This document shows, one piece after another, positions 18,630 to 26,599 of a DNA stretch of 64,000 nt. Numbering within the stretch: the first letter of the stretch is position 1; each line of letters starts with the position of its first letter. Below the pieces are notes generated by a model that made no database searches, was not told the origin of the DNA, and saw nothing but the letters and a program-made list of their open reading frames with translations. Made by a program: the position numbers and the translations under genes. The stretch covers positions 1 to 64,000 of the forward strand of contig JALHNV010000005.1 of the NCBI GenBank assembly GCA_022843325.1. The letters are read 5' to 3'. Source of the stretch: Pseudolabrys sp. GTDB lineage: Bacteria > Pseudomonadota > Alphaproteobacteria > Rhizobiales > Xanthobacteraceae.

Positions 18630-19478
18630 ATGGCCGATACGATGCCCGCCCAGCACCAGGACCACCAGCCGGGCATCGAAAGCGAGATGCGTCCGCGGCC
18701 CGACTACAGCCCGAAATACGAAGGCAGCGGCCGGCTTCTGGACAAGGTCGTCCTCATCACCGGCGGGGATAGTGGCATCGGTCGCGCCGTCGCGGTGGCG
18801 ATGGCACGCGAGGGCGCGCGGATCGCCATCGTCTACCTCGACGAACACAAGGATGCCAACGAGACCCGCGCGCTGGTACAGGAGGAAGGCACCGATGCGC
18901 TGCTGCTGCCCGGCGACGTCGGCGACGAAGAGTTCTGCGACGCGGCGGTAGCGGCGACCCTGGAGCAGTTCGGCCGGCTCGATATCCTCGTCAACAACGC
19001 CGCCGAGCAGCACGAGACGGACGACATCCGCGACATCGATGCGACGCAGATCGAGCGGACCTTCCGCACCAACGTCTTCAGCTTCTTCTACATGACCAAA
19101 TACGCCCTGCGCCGGATGAACAAGGGCGGCTCGATCATCAACACCACGTCGGTGACCGCCTATCAGGGCCACAAGACGCTGCTGGATTACTCCGCCACCA
19201 AGGGCGCCATCGTCACCATGACGCGCTCACTGTCCGAGGCCCTGGCCAAGGACGGCATCCGCGTTAATGCCGTGGCGCCGGGACCGATCTGGACGCCGCT
19301 GATCCCGGCCTCGTTTTCGCCCGACCGCGTCGCCGAGCATGGCGCCAGTGTACCGATGGCGCGGCCGGGCCAGCCGAACGAGGTGGCACCGTGTTACGTC
19401 TTTCTCGCCAGTGACGATGCGTCCTACATCAGCGGCCAGGTGCTGCATCCGAACGGCGGCAACGTCGTCGGCTCATAG
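18630..19478 (+). CDS. SDR-family oxidoreductase (YghA/general stress type)
   Basis: A 282-residue NAD(P)-dependent short-chain dehydrogenase. After a 35-residue His/Gln-rich N-terminal extension typical of stress-related SDRs come the cofactor motif TGGDSGIGRAV, NNAAEQ, the catalytic Ser in TTSVTAYQG and Tyr-x-x-x-Lys in DYSATKGA. The ending SGQVLHPNGGNVV fits the subgroup of E. coli YghA and Bacillus stress SDRs. An exact EcfG promoter precedes it, so it is probably part of the general stress regulon. A 54-residue acidic protein follows after 16 bases. The substrate is unknown. Confidence 0.9.
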   Translation: MADTMPAQHQDHQPGIESEMRPRPDYSPKYEGSGRLLDKVVLITGGDSGIGRAVAVAMAREGARIAIVYLDEHKDANETRALVQEEGTDALLLPGDVGDEEFCDAAVAATLEQFGRLDILVNNAAEQHETDDIRDIDATQIERTFRTNVFSFFYMTKYALRRMNKGGSIINTTSVTAYQGHKTLLDYSATKGAIVTMTRSLSEALAKDGIRVNAVAPGPIWTPLIPASFSPDRVAEHGASVPMARPGQPNEVAPCYVFLASDDASYISGQVLHPNGGNVVGS

Positions 19479-19494
19479 CGACAGGAGAGCGGCC

Positions 19495-19659
19495 ATGCCC
19501 CCGAAACGCGAACGCAGCCCGGCGCCCGATCTGGAAACCAACACCGCGCCCGACGCCATCGATTCCGATGTTCCGCAGCGCGAACCGGCGCCCACCGGGC
19601 CGGACGCCATCCCCACGCCCGAGCGTGAAGCCGAGGAAATGCCGGGCGCCATCGACTAG
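19495..19659 (+). CDS. Small acidic, Pro-rich disordered protein
   Basis: A 54-residue protein, MPPKRERSPAPDLETN onward, ending EEMPGAID. It is rich in Pro, Glu and Asp with no hydrophobic core, so it is probably disordered. A strong AGGAGAG ribosome site sits before the ATG, 16 bases after the SDR stop, so I call it a real co-transcribed gene under the EcfG promoter. I do not recognise a family. Confidence 0.65.
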   Translation: MPPKRERSPAPDLETNTAPDAIDSDVPQREPAPTGPDAIPTPEREAEEMPGAID

Positions 19660-19692
19660 CGTTCCCGCGTCAGTCTGTTATTTCGGAAGGCG

Positions 19693-20157
19693 ATGACGCT
19701 GTATTTCGCCTATGGCTCGAACATGAACCGCGCCGCCATGCAGCGCCGCTGCCGTGGCGCGCGGGCCATCGGCCCGGCGCGGCTTGAGGGCTACGGCTTT
19801 TTCGTCGGCATCGACGGCTGGGGTTCGGTCAAGCGCAAGTCCGGCGCCACCGTGCACGGCGTGTTGTGGCGGCTGACGCCGCGCGACGTCGCGGCGTTGC
19901 ATGCCTATGAACTGCTGCACAAGGGGCTTTACGACGTGCGCCATCTGCCGGTGCGGCTTGGCGCGGGGCGTGTCACGGCGATGCTGTATGTGCTGCGCCG
20001 TCGCGCCATCGGCAAGCCTAAGCCCGGTTATGCCGAGTTGATCGCGGCCGCCGCGCGCGGCTGGAAACTGCCGGAGCCTTACATACGGTCCGTCGAGCGC
20101 TGGTCGATCTCGCGCTGGACCGGCGCCCGTATCATCGACGTTGGAGACGTCACATGA
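19693..20157 (+). CDS. Gamma-glutamylcyclotransferase-family protein
   Basis: A 154-residue GGCT-fold protein. The substrate-binding loop YFAYGSNMN is at the N-terminus. The likely catalytic Glu is in ALHAYELLHKGLY (near residue 77), where family members place it. Such enzymes release 5-oxoproline from gamma-glutamyl peptides or amines. The stop overlaps the acylphosphatase start by 4 bases (ATGA), so the two are translationally coupled. Confidence 0.85.
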   Translation: MTLYFAYGSNMNRAAMQRRCRGARAIGPARLEGYGFFVGIDGWGSVKRKSGATVHGVLWRLTPRDVAALHAYELLHKGLYDVRHLPVRLGAGRVTAMLYVLRRRAIGKPKPGYAELIAAAARGWKLPEPYIRSVERWSISRWTGARIIDVGDVT

Positions 20158-20456
20158 CGGCGCGGGTGATGCTGCACATTCTGGTGCGCGGCCGGGTGCA
20201 GGGCGTCGGCTACCGCGCCTTCGTTGAGCGCGAGGCGGTCAGACGCGGCATCGAGGGCTGGGTGCGCAACCGACGTGACGGTTCGGTGGAAGCGGTCTTG
20301 GCCGGCGACGACGCGGTGGTGGCGGCGGTCATCGAAGCCTGCCGGCGCGGACCCTTCGCTGCCCGCGTCGATGCGCTCGATCATCGCCCGGCGACGGAGG
20401 CTGAATTCGGCGTCCGCGCACCGGGCGAATTGCTCTCGGTGCTGCCGACGGTCTGA
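20154..20456 (+). CDS. acyP: Acylphosphatase
   Basis: A 100-residue acylphosphatase that hydrolyses carboxyl-phosphate bonds. The phosphate loop and catalytic Arg are in [13 protein letters not shown] (residues 11-23), and the catalytic Asn is in [12 protein letters not shown]. It is translationally coupled to the upstream GGCT gene. Its last 76 bases overlap the 3' end of lipB on the other strand. Confidence 0.92.
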   Translation: MTARVMLHILVRGRVQGVGYRAFVEREAVRRGIEGWVRNRRDGSVEAVLAGDDAVVAAVIEACRRGPFAARVDALDHRPATEAEFGVRAPGELLSVLPTV

Positions 20457-21148
20457 TCGCCGAACAGCGCGGCGAACTCGCGCTGCAGCACCATGTCGAC
20501 TTCAGGCATCGACACCGGGATGCCGAGATCGACGAGGCTGGTGACGCCATAGCGCTGCTCGCTGACGCCGCATGGCACGATGCCGGTAAAGTGCGACAGG
20601 TCCGGCTCGACGTTGAGCGCCATGCCGTGCAGCGTCACCCACTGCTTCACCCTTATGCCGATGGCGGCGATCTTGTCCTCGAACCCATCGCCCTTGTCGG
20701 GGCGGCGCACCCAGACGCCGATGCGGTCCTCGCGCCGCTCGCCGCGGACGTTGAAGGCGGCCAGCGTCCGGATGATCCATTCCTCCAGCGAGGCGACGTA
20801 GCGGCGCAGATCCGGCCCGCGCCGTTTCAGGTCGAGCATGACATAGGCCACGCGTTGCCCCGGCCCGTGATAGGTCAGCTGGCCGCCGCGGCCGGTCTCG
20901 AACACCGGGAAGCGGGCGTCGACGAGATCCGCCATGTCGGCGCTGGTGCCGGCTGTATAGAGCGGCGGGTGTTCCAGCAGCCAGACCTGTTCGGGGGCCT
21001 GGCCGGCGGCGATGGCGGCGACCCGCGCGTCCATGGCGGCCAGCGCCTGCGCATAAGCGACCGGCCGGTCGCTGATCTGCCAGTCGACGGCGGCCGATCC
21101 GGCTGGCGCGGCCAGTCCCAAGGTCAGCCCGTCACGCGCGTTCATCAT
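20381..21148 (-). CDS. lipB: Lipoyl(octanoyl) transferase LipB
   Basis: A 255-residue enzyme that moves octanoyl from acyl-carrier protein to lipoyl domains, the first step of lipoate assembly. [13 protein letters not shown] (residues 86-98) and the catalytic Cys in [13 protein letters not shown] are present, as is the Lys in [15 protein letters not shown]. After the usual end near FGD there is a tail of about 25 polar residues, which coincides with the 76-base overlap with the acylphosphatase gene. The start may be the first or second ATG. Confidence 0.93.
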   Translation of the reverse strand: MMNARDGLTLGLAAPAGSAAVDWQISDRPVAYAQALAAMDARVAAIAAGQAPEQVWLLEHPPLYTAGTSADMADLVDARFPVFETGRGGQLTYHGPGQRVAYVMLDLKRRGPDLRRYVASLEEWIIRTLAAFNVRGERREDRIGVWVRRPDKGDGFEDKIAAIGIRVKQWVTLHGMALNVEPDLSHFTGIVPCGVSEQRYGVTSLVDLGIPVSMPEVDMVLQREFAALFGDQTVGSTESNSPGARTPNSASVAGR

Positions 21149-21207
21149 CGGTTAACCATAGCATGGTGACCTGAGGTCCACCCGCACCGGCGCGGGGCAA
21201 CAGGGAA

Positions 21208-21459
21208 GTGGCACCGTTGAGCACATTCGACAAGGTTTCCGTGGACATATCGGTGGTGCTCGGCACCGCCATGATGCCGATCCACCAGGTGCTGCGCCTC
21301 GGCCGCGGCGCCGTGATCGAACTGGAAACCGCCGAGGACGACGCCGTCCAGATTCTGGCCAACAATTTGGCGGTCGCCAAAGGCAAGGTGGTGATCAACG
21401 GCAACAAGATCGCGGTTGAGATCGGCGACCTGCTGCCGCGCCCGGCCGACATGCGCTGA
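21208..21459 (+). CDS. FliN-like C-ring domain protein, stand-alone
   Basis: An 83-residue protein made only of the FliN/SpoA domain: ISVVLGTAMMPIHQVLRLGRG and VNGNKIAVEIGDLLP. FliN forms the base of the flagellar switch complex. No other flagellar gene is nearby. Hyphomicrobiales commonly encode such a short FliN-like protein outside the flagellar cluster. The start is a GTG at 21208, close behind CAGGGA, since no in-frame ATG is available. Confidence 0.75.
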   Translation: MAPLSTFDKVSVDISVVLGTAMMPIHQVLRLGRGAVIELETAEDDAVQILANNLAVAKGKVVINGNKIAVEIGDLLPRPADMR

Positions 21460-21663
21460 GGCCGTCCGGTTCACAGGTATATTTGCCCCGACGGTGGCCC
21501 CGGACCCGGGCGCTCCGCTTAAAGGGTTGATCGGGCTTGAAAAAAATCCGGCGCGACGGCGAATTCCGCCGCAGCCGGGCCTTGTCGCTGACAACCCTAT
21601 TTGTTACACGGTCCGCTCTTGACGGGACGGGCAGGGATTTAAAAGCTTTCCGTTCTTTTCAAT

Positions 21664-21748
21664 GCGGCCATGGCGGAATTGGTAGACGCACTGCCTTGAG
21701 GTGGCAGCGGGGCAACCCGTGGAGGTTCGAGTCCTCTTGGCCGCACCA
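21664..21748 (+). tRNA. tRNA-Leu (anticodon GAG)
   Basis: A full class II tRNA of 85 bases including an encoded CCA. GCGGCCA pairs with TGGCCGC in the acceptor stem. The anticodon arm CTGCC-TTGAGGT-GGCAG has a 7-base loop giving GAG, which reads CTC and CTT. A long variable arm (CGGGGCAACCCG) and GGTTCGAGTCC in the T arm follow. No integrase or duplicated 3' end lies nearby, so it is not obviously an integration site. Confidence 0.97.
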
Positions 21749-21779
21749 CGTTTCAGATCACCGAAACGTTGTGACGATT

Positions 21780-22385
21780 ATGTCTTCAGACGAATCAGCT
21801 TTTCCTCCGGTCCGGGCGGTATCCGAAGCCGAGCAGGCGCGCGCGGTGGCGACGATCGTGCTGGCTTTTGGCACCGATCCGATGGCGCGCTGGAGCATGC
21901 CGGATCCAGAGACCTACCTGACGCATTTTCCGGCTTTGGTGCGGGCCTTTGCCGGTAGCGCCTTCGCCGAGGCCAATGCCCATGTTGTGGCGGATTTCGC
22001 CGGCGTCGCCGTCTGGCTGGCGCCGGGCCGCGAATCGGACGGCGAGGCGCTGGTCGCCATCATGGAAAAGGCCATGGACCCGGCGCGCTTTGCCGAAGGC
22101 GGTGCCGTGTTCGAGCAGATGGCGGAATTTCACCCGGCCGAGCCGCACTGGTACCTGCCGCTGATCGGCGTCGATCCGGCGCGGCAGGGCCAGGGGCTTG
22201 GCAGCGCGCTGATGCGCCACGCGCTCAAGGAATGCGACCGCACTGGCGTGCCGGCCTATCTGGAGTCCAGCAATCCCGGCAACGTGCCGTTCTACCAGCA
22301 GCACGGCTTCACGCTGATGGGCGAGATCCAGGCCGGCTCGTCGCCGGTGCTGTATCCGATGCTGCGCAAGCCGCACGCGGCCTGA
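21780..22385 (+). CDS. GNAT-family N-acetyltransferase
   Basis: A 201-residue acetyltransferase. Motif A is intact (LPLIGVDPARQGQGLGSALM), followed by YLESSNPGNVPFYQQHGF, the typical C-terminal part of the fold. It transfers acetyl from acetyl-CoA to an unidentified amine. The ATG at 21780 is used; an in-frame GTG at 21771 is possible. It begins 31 bases after the tRNA and converges on the leftward lyase-family gene. Confidence 0.85.
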   Translation: MSSDESAFPPVRAVSEAEQARAVATIVLAFGTDPMARWSMPDPETYLTHFPALVRAFAGSAFAEANAHVVADFAGVAVWLAPGRESDGEALVAIMEKAMDPARFAEGGAVFEQMAEFHPAEPHWYLPLIGVDPARQGQGLGSALMRHALKECDRTGVPAYLESSNPGNVPFYQQHGFTLMGEIQAGSSPVLYPMLRKPHAA

Positions 22386-22388
22386 CGC

Positions 22389-23255
22389 TCAGCCGACGCG
22401 CTCGGTGGTGCGCTTTTCGATTTCCAGCAGCCGGTCGAGGCCGGTGGTGGCGTGGGCGCGCTTCATCTCCGCGGTGGCGCCGCCTTTGCCGAGGAACAAG
22501 TCGGGCTCGTTGCGCGCCAGGCACTCGTAGGACTGCCGCACCGCCTTGTACATCGCCGCGAAGGCCGAGCCGGACGATGCCGCCAGCCGGTAACCCATCG
22601 TGGCCAACTCCGCCGCCGAAGCGCCGAAGCCGGCAAAGCCGTCCTGCGGCGCGAACATCATCAGCGGCGCGGGAAGGCGCTCGGCGATCTTGCGCAATTC
22701 CTCGGCGTCGCGGGAATGAATGAACAGCATGTCGGCGCCGGCGCGGTGATAGATCTCGCCGCGGCGCAGCGCCTCGTCGAGGCCATGCAGCCGCCGGGCA
22801 TTGGTGCGGCCGATGATGATGAGGTTCGGATCGGTGCGCGCCGCCACCGCTTCCTTGATCTTGTGCACCATTGCCTCCGGCGGGATCAGGTTCTCCTCGC
22901 CGATATGATGCTGCACGCGGCGGGGCAGGTACTGATCCTCAAGTTCGATGGCGGCGAAACCGGCCACCTCGGTCAATGCGATGGTGCGATGCATGTGCAC
23001 CGGTTCGCCCCAGCCGCCGCCGGCGTCGAGCACCAGCGGGATTTTGCTGACGGCGCGGATGTCGATGCCGACATCGCACATTTCGGTCAGGCTGAGATTG
23101 GCCTCGGTGACGCATTTCAGCCAGCCGAGCGAGCCGCCGCTGAGATAGGCGGCCTTGAAGCCAGTGTCTTCGGCCAGCCGCGCCATCATCGGGTTGAGCG
23201 CCACCGGCGCCAGCACCAGGTCGTCGCCTTTGATCAATTCCTTGAGCGTCTTCAT
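22389..23255 (-). CDS. Isocitrate lyase/PEP mutase-family protein with altered active site
   Basis: A 288-residue barrel enzyme of the ICL/PEP-mutase superfamily (2-methylisocitrate lyase, oxaloacetate decarboxylase relatives). AAYLSGG and IELEDQ are conserved. The usual metal motif DADxG(Y/F)G reads DAGGGWGEP, and the usual ARTDA reads GRTNAR, so a metal-coordinating Asp appears lost. The KKCGH cysteine loop of lyases is also missing (YLPRRVQHH instead). It may act on a different substrate or mechanism. It is the last gene of a leftward cluster with two TctC receptors, a regulator and a CMD-family protein. Confidence 0.75.
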   Translation of the reverse strand: MKTLKELIKGDDLVLAPVALNPMMARLAEDTGFKAAYLSGGSLGWLKCVTEANLSLTEMCDVGIDIRAVSKIPLVLDAGGGWGEPVHMHRTIALTEVAGFAAIELEDQYLPRRVQHHIGEENLIPPEAMVHKIKEAVAARTDPNLIIIGRTNARRLHGLDEALRRGEIYHRAGADMLFIHSRDAEELRKIAERLPAPLMMFAPQDGFAGFGASAAELATMGYRLAASSGSAFAAMYKAVRQSYECLARNEPDLFLGKGGATAEMKRAHATTGLDRLLEIEKRTTERVG

Positions 23256-23320
23256 CGCCAGCCTCTCGGGTGGCGGCGCCGCCGGTGTGGCGGGCGCCGC
23301 GCGTATGATGGGTCGGGGTA

Positions 23321-24307
23321 TTACTGGCCGATCTTCAGCCCGGTCTCGGCGACCAGCTTTTCCAGTTTCTCGATGTCGCTCTTCATGCGCCTGGTCCAGT
23401 CCTCCGGCTTGCCACCGGCCGCCGGGGTGATGCCGTGCATGGCAAGCTGCTTGTGCACCTCGTCGCTCTTGAGCGCCTTCTGCAGCGCATCGGCGAGCTT
23501 GGCGATGCGGTCCGGCGGCGTGCCCTTCGGCGCGACGAAGCCCGACCAGATGCTCATGTCGATCGGCTTGACGCCGGCCTCCACCAACGTAGGAACGTCG
23601 GGCGTGTCCTTCTCGCGCTGCTCGGAAGTCACCGCCAGCGCCACCAACTGACCGTCCTTGATCAGGGGCAGGGCGGTCGAGATCGGCGAGAACATGATCT
23701 GCACGCGCCCGGCCAGCAGGTCGTTCATCGCCTGCGAGCTGCCTTTGTAGGGCACGTGGGTGAGCTTGATCTTCTCTTCATAGGCCAGCATTTCGCCGGC
23801 CAGACGCGACACCGCCGCGGCACCCGACGAGGCATACATGATCGTGCCCGGCTCGGCTTTCGCCTTGGCGATCAGCTCTTTCATTGTTTTAACCTTGGCC
23901 GACGGGTGCGCCACCAGAATGCTCGGCGAGGTGATGGCGATGCCGACCGGTGCGAAGTCGGTCAGGATGTCGAATGGCGGCTTCGGCGTGGCGACGGCGT
24001 TGACCGCGTTGGCATTGCCCGCCTGGAACAGCGTGTAGCCATCCGGCGCCGCCTTCGCGACGGCATCGCCGGCGATCGAGGTGCTGGCGCCCGGCTTGTT
24101 CTCGATGACGATCTGCTGGCCGAGATATTCGCCCATCTTCTGCGCGATGACGCGCGCGGCGACGTCGCTAGCGCCGCCGGCGGCAAAGCCGACGACCAGC
24201 CGGATCGAGTGGGTCGGATAGTCCTGGGCCTGCGCGGCGGAGGCGAGGCCGAGCAGGGCCGCGGCGACCGCCGTGGTGCGGGCCAGGCCCTGAATGGAAT
24301 TCTGCAT
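23321..24307 (-). CDS. Bug/TctC-family periplasmic solute-binding protein
   Basis: A 328-residue receptor with a signal peptide (cleavage after AQA, about residue 28), VVGFAAGGASDVAAR, APDGYTLF and the late VPTLVEAGVKP motif. GGGAAAAAAC precedes the ATG. It lies inside the catabolic cluster, 48 bases downstream of the CMD-family gene and 65 bases upstream of the lyase-family gene, so it probably delivers the cluster's substrate to the cell. No TctA/TctB pair is linked. Confidence 0.9.
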   Translation of the reverse strand: MQNSIQGLARTTAVAAALLGLASAAQAQDYPTHSIRLVVGFAAGGASDVAARVIAQKMGEYLGQQIVIENKPGASTSIAGDAVAKAAPDGYTLFQAGNANAVNAVATPKPPFDILTDFAPVGIAITSPSILVAHPSAKVKTMKELIAKAKAEPGTIMYASSGAAAVSRLAGEMLAYEEKIKLTHVPYKGSSQAMNDLLAGRVQIMFSPISTALPLIKDGQLVALAVTSEQREKDTPDVPTLVEAGVKPIDMSIWSGFVAPKGTPPDRIAKLADALQKALKSDEVHKQLAMHGITPAAGGKPEDWTRRMKSDIEKLEKLVAETGLKIGQ

Positions 24308-24355
24308 GGTTGTTTTTTCCCTTTCGTTCGTTTGAAGGCGGTTAGCGGAGGCGCG

Positions 24356-24736
24356 TCACGCGCCTTCCGGAAAGATCTTCTCGAGCGTTTCGCCGGCCAG
24401 ATTGAAGGCGGCGAGGCCGCGGAACAGCGCGGCGATGCCGGCGGTGGCGTGCAGTTCTTCCAGTGTGGCGCCCGCCTTGACCGCGGCCTTGCCGTGATTG
24501 ACCGCAGCTTCCGAGGTCTGTGCCAGCAGGATGCCGAAGCAGATCAGTTGCACGGTCTTCGGGTCGAGCGCGTCGGGCGTGAGCGCGGTCATGCGCCAGT
24601 CTTCCAGCGCGCCGAGCAGTTTTGGATCGACCTTCATGCTCAGCTTCAGGCGCTTGCCGATTTTCGGCGGCGTGAAGCCGATCATGTCTTGGTAACGTTT
24701 TTCGAATTCCGCCAGGCTGCGGGGGCTTTCAGTCAT
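24356..24736 (-). CDS. Carboxymuconolactone decarboxylase-family protein lacking CxxC
   Basis: A 126-residue CMD-fold protein (LDPKTVQLICFGILLAQTSE, then HGKAAVKAGATLEEL). Where AhpD-type members have CxxCxxxH, this one has SEAAVNH, so the redox cysteines are absent while the His is kept. That points to a decarboxylase-like or binding role rather than peroxide reduction. Position between a GntR regulator and a TctC receptor suggests part in the same catabolic pathway. Confidence 0.75.
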   Translation of the reverse strand: MTESPRSLAEFEKRYQDMIGFTPPKIGKRLKLSMKVDPKLLGALEDWRMTALTPDALDPKTVQLICFGILLAQTSEAAVNHGKAAVKAGATLEELHATAGIAALFRGLAAFNLAGETLEKIFPEGA

Positions 24737-24768
24737 GGTGCTAGCGACCTTGTGCAGAGGGATGTGGG

Positions 24769-25452
24769 TCAGAGGGTTGTGGCGGTGAGGGCGAGGCGGA
24801 CGTTCTCGCCGGTGCGGCCGATGTGCTGGCGCAGCAGGTCGCACGCAGCATCCGCCTGGCGCGACATCGTGAGCTCGGCGATGCGGTCGTGCTCGCCGGG
24901 CACGTCGCGGTCGCCCGCATGGGTTTTGAGGAACATGCGGCGGTAGCGGTCGCTGTGATCGTGCAGCACCGAGCAGAAGTTCAGCAGCAGCGGCATGGCG
25001 CTCGCCGACAGCAGCGACATGTGGAAGGCGCGGTGCGCTTTTTCCCATTCCTCAAGGCCATCGCCGGACGGCGCGCGGCCGGTGCGGCGCAGCCGGTGCA
25101 GGGCGCCCGCGACCTGGCTCTCCCAGTCGAGATCGCCGTTGTCGATGGCGGCGCGCAGCGCCATGCTTTCGAATTCGACGCGCAGCCGCGTAATTTCCTT
25201 CAGCGCTTTCTCCGACACCGGCGGCACGCGAAAGCCGCGCTGCGCCTCGACATCGACCAAACGCTCGGCGCCAAGGCCGGTCAGGGCCTCGCGCAACGGG
25301 CTGAGGCTGACGCCGAACTCGGAGCGGAGATCGTCCAGCCGCAGCCGCGCGCCGGGTTCGAACCGCCCGGCGATGATGGCCTGACGCAGATGCGTGGCGA
25401 GACTCGCCGCCAGCGTCTGGTCGCCATTGTCCTTGGCCGCTGCATCGGTCAT
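24769..25452 (-). CDS. GntR-family transcriptional regulator (FCD/FadR subfamily)
   Basis: A 227-residue regulator. The winged helix-turn-helix is at about residues 15-80 (RLDDLRSEFGVSLSPLREAL), and an all-helical FCD ligand domain follows, with metal-type His and acidic residues in EKAHRAFHMSLL, VLHDHSDRYRR and EHDRIAEL. FCD regulators usually sense organic acids and repress the adjacent catabolic genes. It sits between two genes of the leftward cluster and probably controls it and the divergent amidohydrolase gene. Confidence 0.88.
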   Translation of the reverse strand: MTDAAAKDNGDQTLAASLATHLRQAIIAGRFEPGARLRLDDLRSEFGVSLSPLREALTGLGAERLVDVEAQRGFRVPPVSEKALKEITRLRVEFESMALRAAIDNGDLDWESQVAGALHRLRRTGRAPSGDGLEEWEKAHRAFHMSLLSASAMPLLLNFCSVLHDHSDRYRRMFLKTHAGDRDVPGEHDRIAELTMSRQADAACDLLRQHIGRTGENVRLALTATTL

Positions 25453-25507
25453 GCGTCACTGTCCACAAAGAGGCGCGTGCGGCCGGCAGGGCCGCACGCG
25501 TGTCAGG

Positions 25508-26485
25508 TCAGTTGATCTTGGCGCCGGAGGCTTCGACGACCTTGCCCCACTTGGCCGCCTCGGCGGCGAGGAAGGTGCCGAACGCCGTGCCGGTGACGGT
25601 GCCGGCCTCGGCGCCGAGTTCGGCAAACTTGGTGGCGATCTCCGGATCCTTCAGCGCCGTGGCGGTCGCGTCGCTCAGCGTCTTGAGCACGGCGGCCGGC
25701 GTCTTGGCGGGCGCCACCAGACCGAACCAGGCCTCGGCCTCGAAACCGGCAACGCCGGCTTCGATCATGGTCGGCAGATCCGGGAACACCTTGGAGCGCG
25801 TCTTGCTGGCGACTGCGAGCGGGCGGATCGTCTTGCCCTCGACCTGCGGGCGTACCGCCGGCATGTTGTCGAACATCATCGGGATATGACCGGCGATGAG
25901 GTCGTTCATGGCCGGCGCCGCGCCGCGATAGGGCACGTGGACGATCTCGATGGCTGCGAGGCTCTTGAACAGCTCGCCGGCGAGGTGATTGGTCGAGCCG
26001 TTGCCCGAGGAGCCGAAGTTCAGCTTGCCGGGCTGCGCCTTGGCCAGCGCGATCAGTTCGGCCACGGTGTTGGCTTTCACCGCCGGGTTGACGGCGAGGA
26101 TGATCGGCACCGAGGCGACCAGCGCCACCGGCGCGAAGTCCTTGGTCGGGTCGAAATTGAGCTTGGCGTAAAGCGACTGGTTGATCGCCAGCGGGCCGGG
26201 CGCGGCCAAGAGCAGCGTGTAGCCATCGGGCGTGGCGTTGGCGACGTTGGCAGCGCCGACATTGCCGCCGCCGCCGCTCTGGTTCTCCACCAGCACCGTC
26301 TGGCCCCATTGCGCCGACAGCTTCTGCGCCAGCAGGCGCGCGATCACGTCATTGGAGCCACCCGGCGGGAACGGCACGACGATGCGGACGGCGCGGTCCG
26401 GAAAGGCCTGCGCCGGGGTGGCAAGGGCGCTGAATATCGAGGCCGCCAGCGCGGCGCAAAGAACGGCGGAAATCCGAGTCAGCAT
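25508..26485 (-). CDS. Bug/TctC-family periplasmic solute-binding protein
   Basis: A 325-residue receptor with a signal peptide (cleavage after AQA, about residue 27), VPFPPGGSNDVIAR and TPDGYTLL. GGGAG precedes the ATG. It is the first gene of the leftward catabolic cluster, divergent from the amidohydrolase across a 114-base promoter region. It is clearly different from the TctC protein at 23321, so the cluster has two receptors. Confidence 0.9.
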   Translation of the reverse strand: MLTRISAVLCAALAASIFSALATPAQAFPDRAVRIVVPFPPGGSNDVIARLLAQKLSAQWGQTVLVENQSGGGGNVGAANVANATPDGYTLLLAAPGPLAINQSLYAKLNFDPTKDFAPVALVASVPIILAVNPAVKANTVAELIALAKAQPGKLNFGSSGNGSTNHLAGELFKSLAAIEIVHVPYRGAAPAMNDLIAGHIPMMFDNMPAVRPQVEGKTIRPLAVASKTRSKVFPDLPTMIEAGVAGFEAEAWFGLVAPAKTPAAVLKTLSDATATALKDPEIATKFAELGAEAGTVTGTAFGTFLAAEAAKWGKVVEASGAKIN

Positions 26486-26500
26486 GTCTGTCTCCCTAAA

Positions 26501-26528
26501 TCGATTTTATACATAACATCGATTTTCT
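26501..26528. promoter_or_regulatory. Direct repeat in the divergent promoter of the catabolic cluster
   Basis: ATCGATTTT occurs at 26501 and again at 26519, 18 bases apart, flanking TATACATAAC. The element lies in the A/T-rich 114-base gap between the TctC gene and the divergent amidohydrolase gene, immediately before the TctC ribosome site. It is a candidate operator for the FCD regulator encoded at 24769. That link is inference. Confidence 0.35.
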
Positions 26529-26599
26529 GTATTGACCCATTCCGTGCCCCCGGTCAAACAGGTTCGGCGGTCGCCGGCCGTTTCACACAAGGAATGGTC

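Noticed and set aside
15846..19172. A 1108-residue minus-strand reading frame
   Set aside because: Opposite three well-supported genes (MgtC-family, pccA, SDR) and without domain features, so a GC-driven artefact.
21149..21165. GGTTAACC near the lipB/FliN-like junction
   Set aside because: Only a half CtrA site; the second TTAA at 7 bases spacing is missing.
21664..21780. tRNA-Leu as a phage or island attachment site
   Set aside because: No integrase, no repeated tRNA 3' end and ordinary composition downstream.
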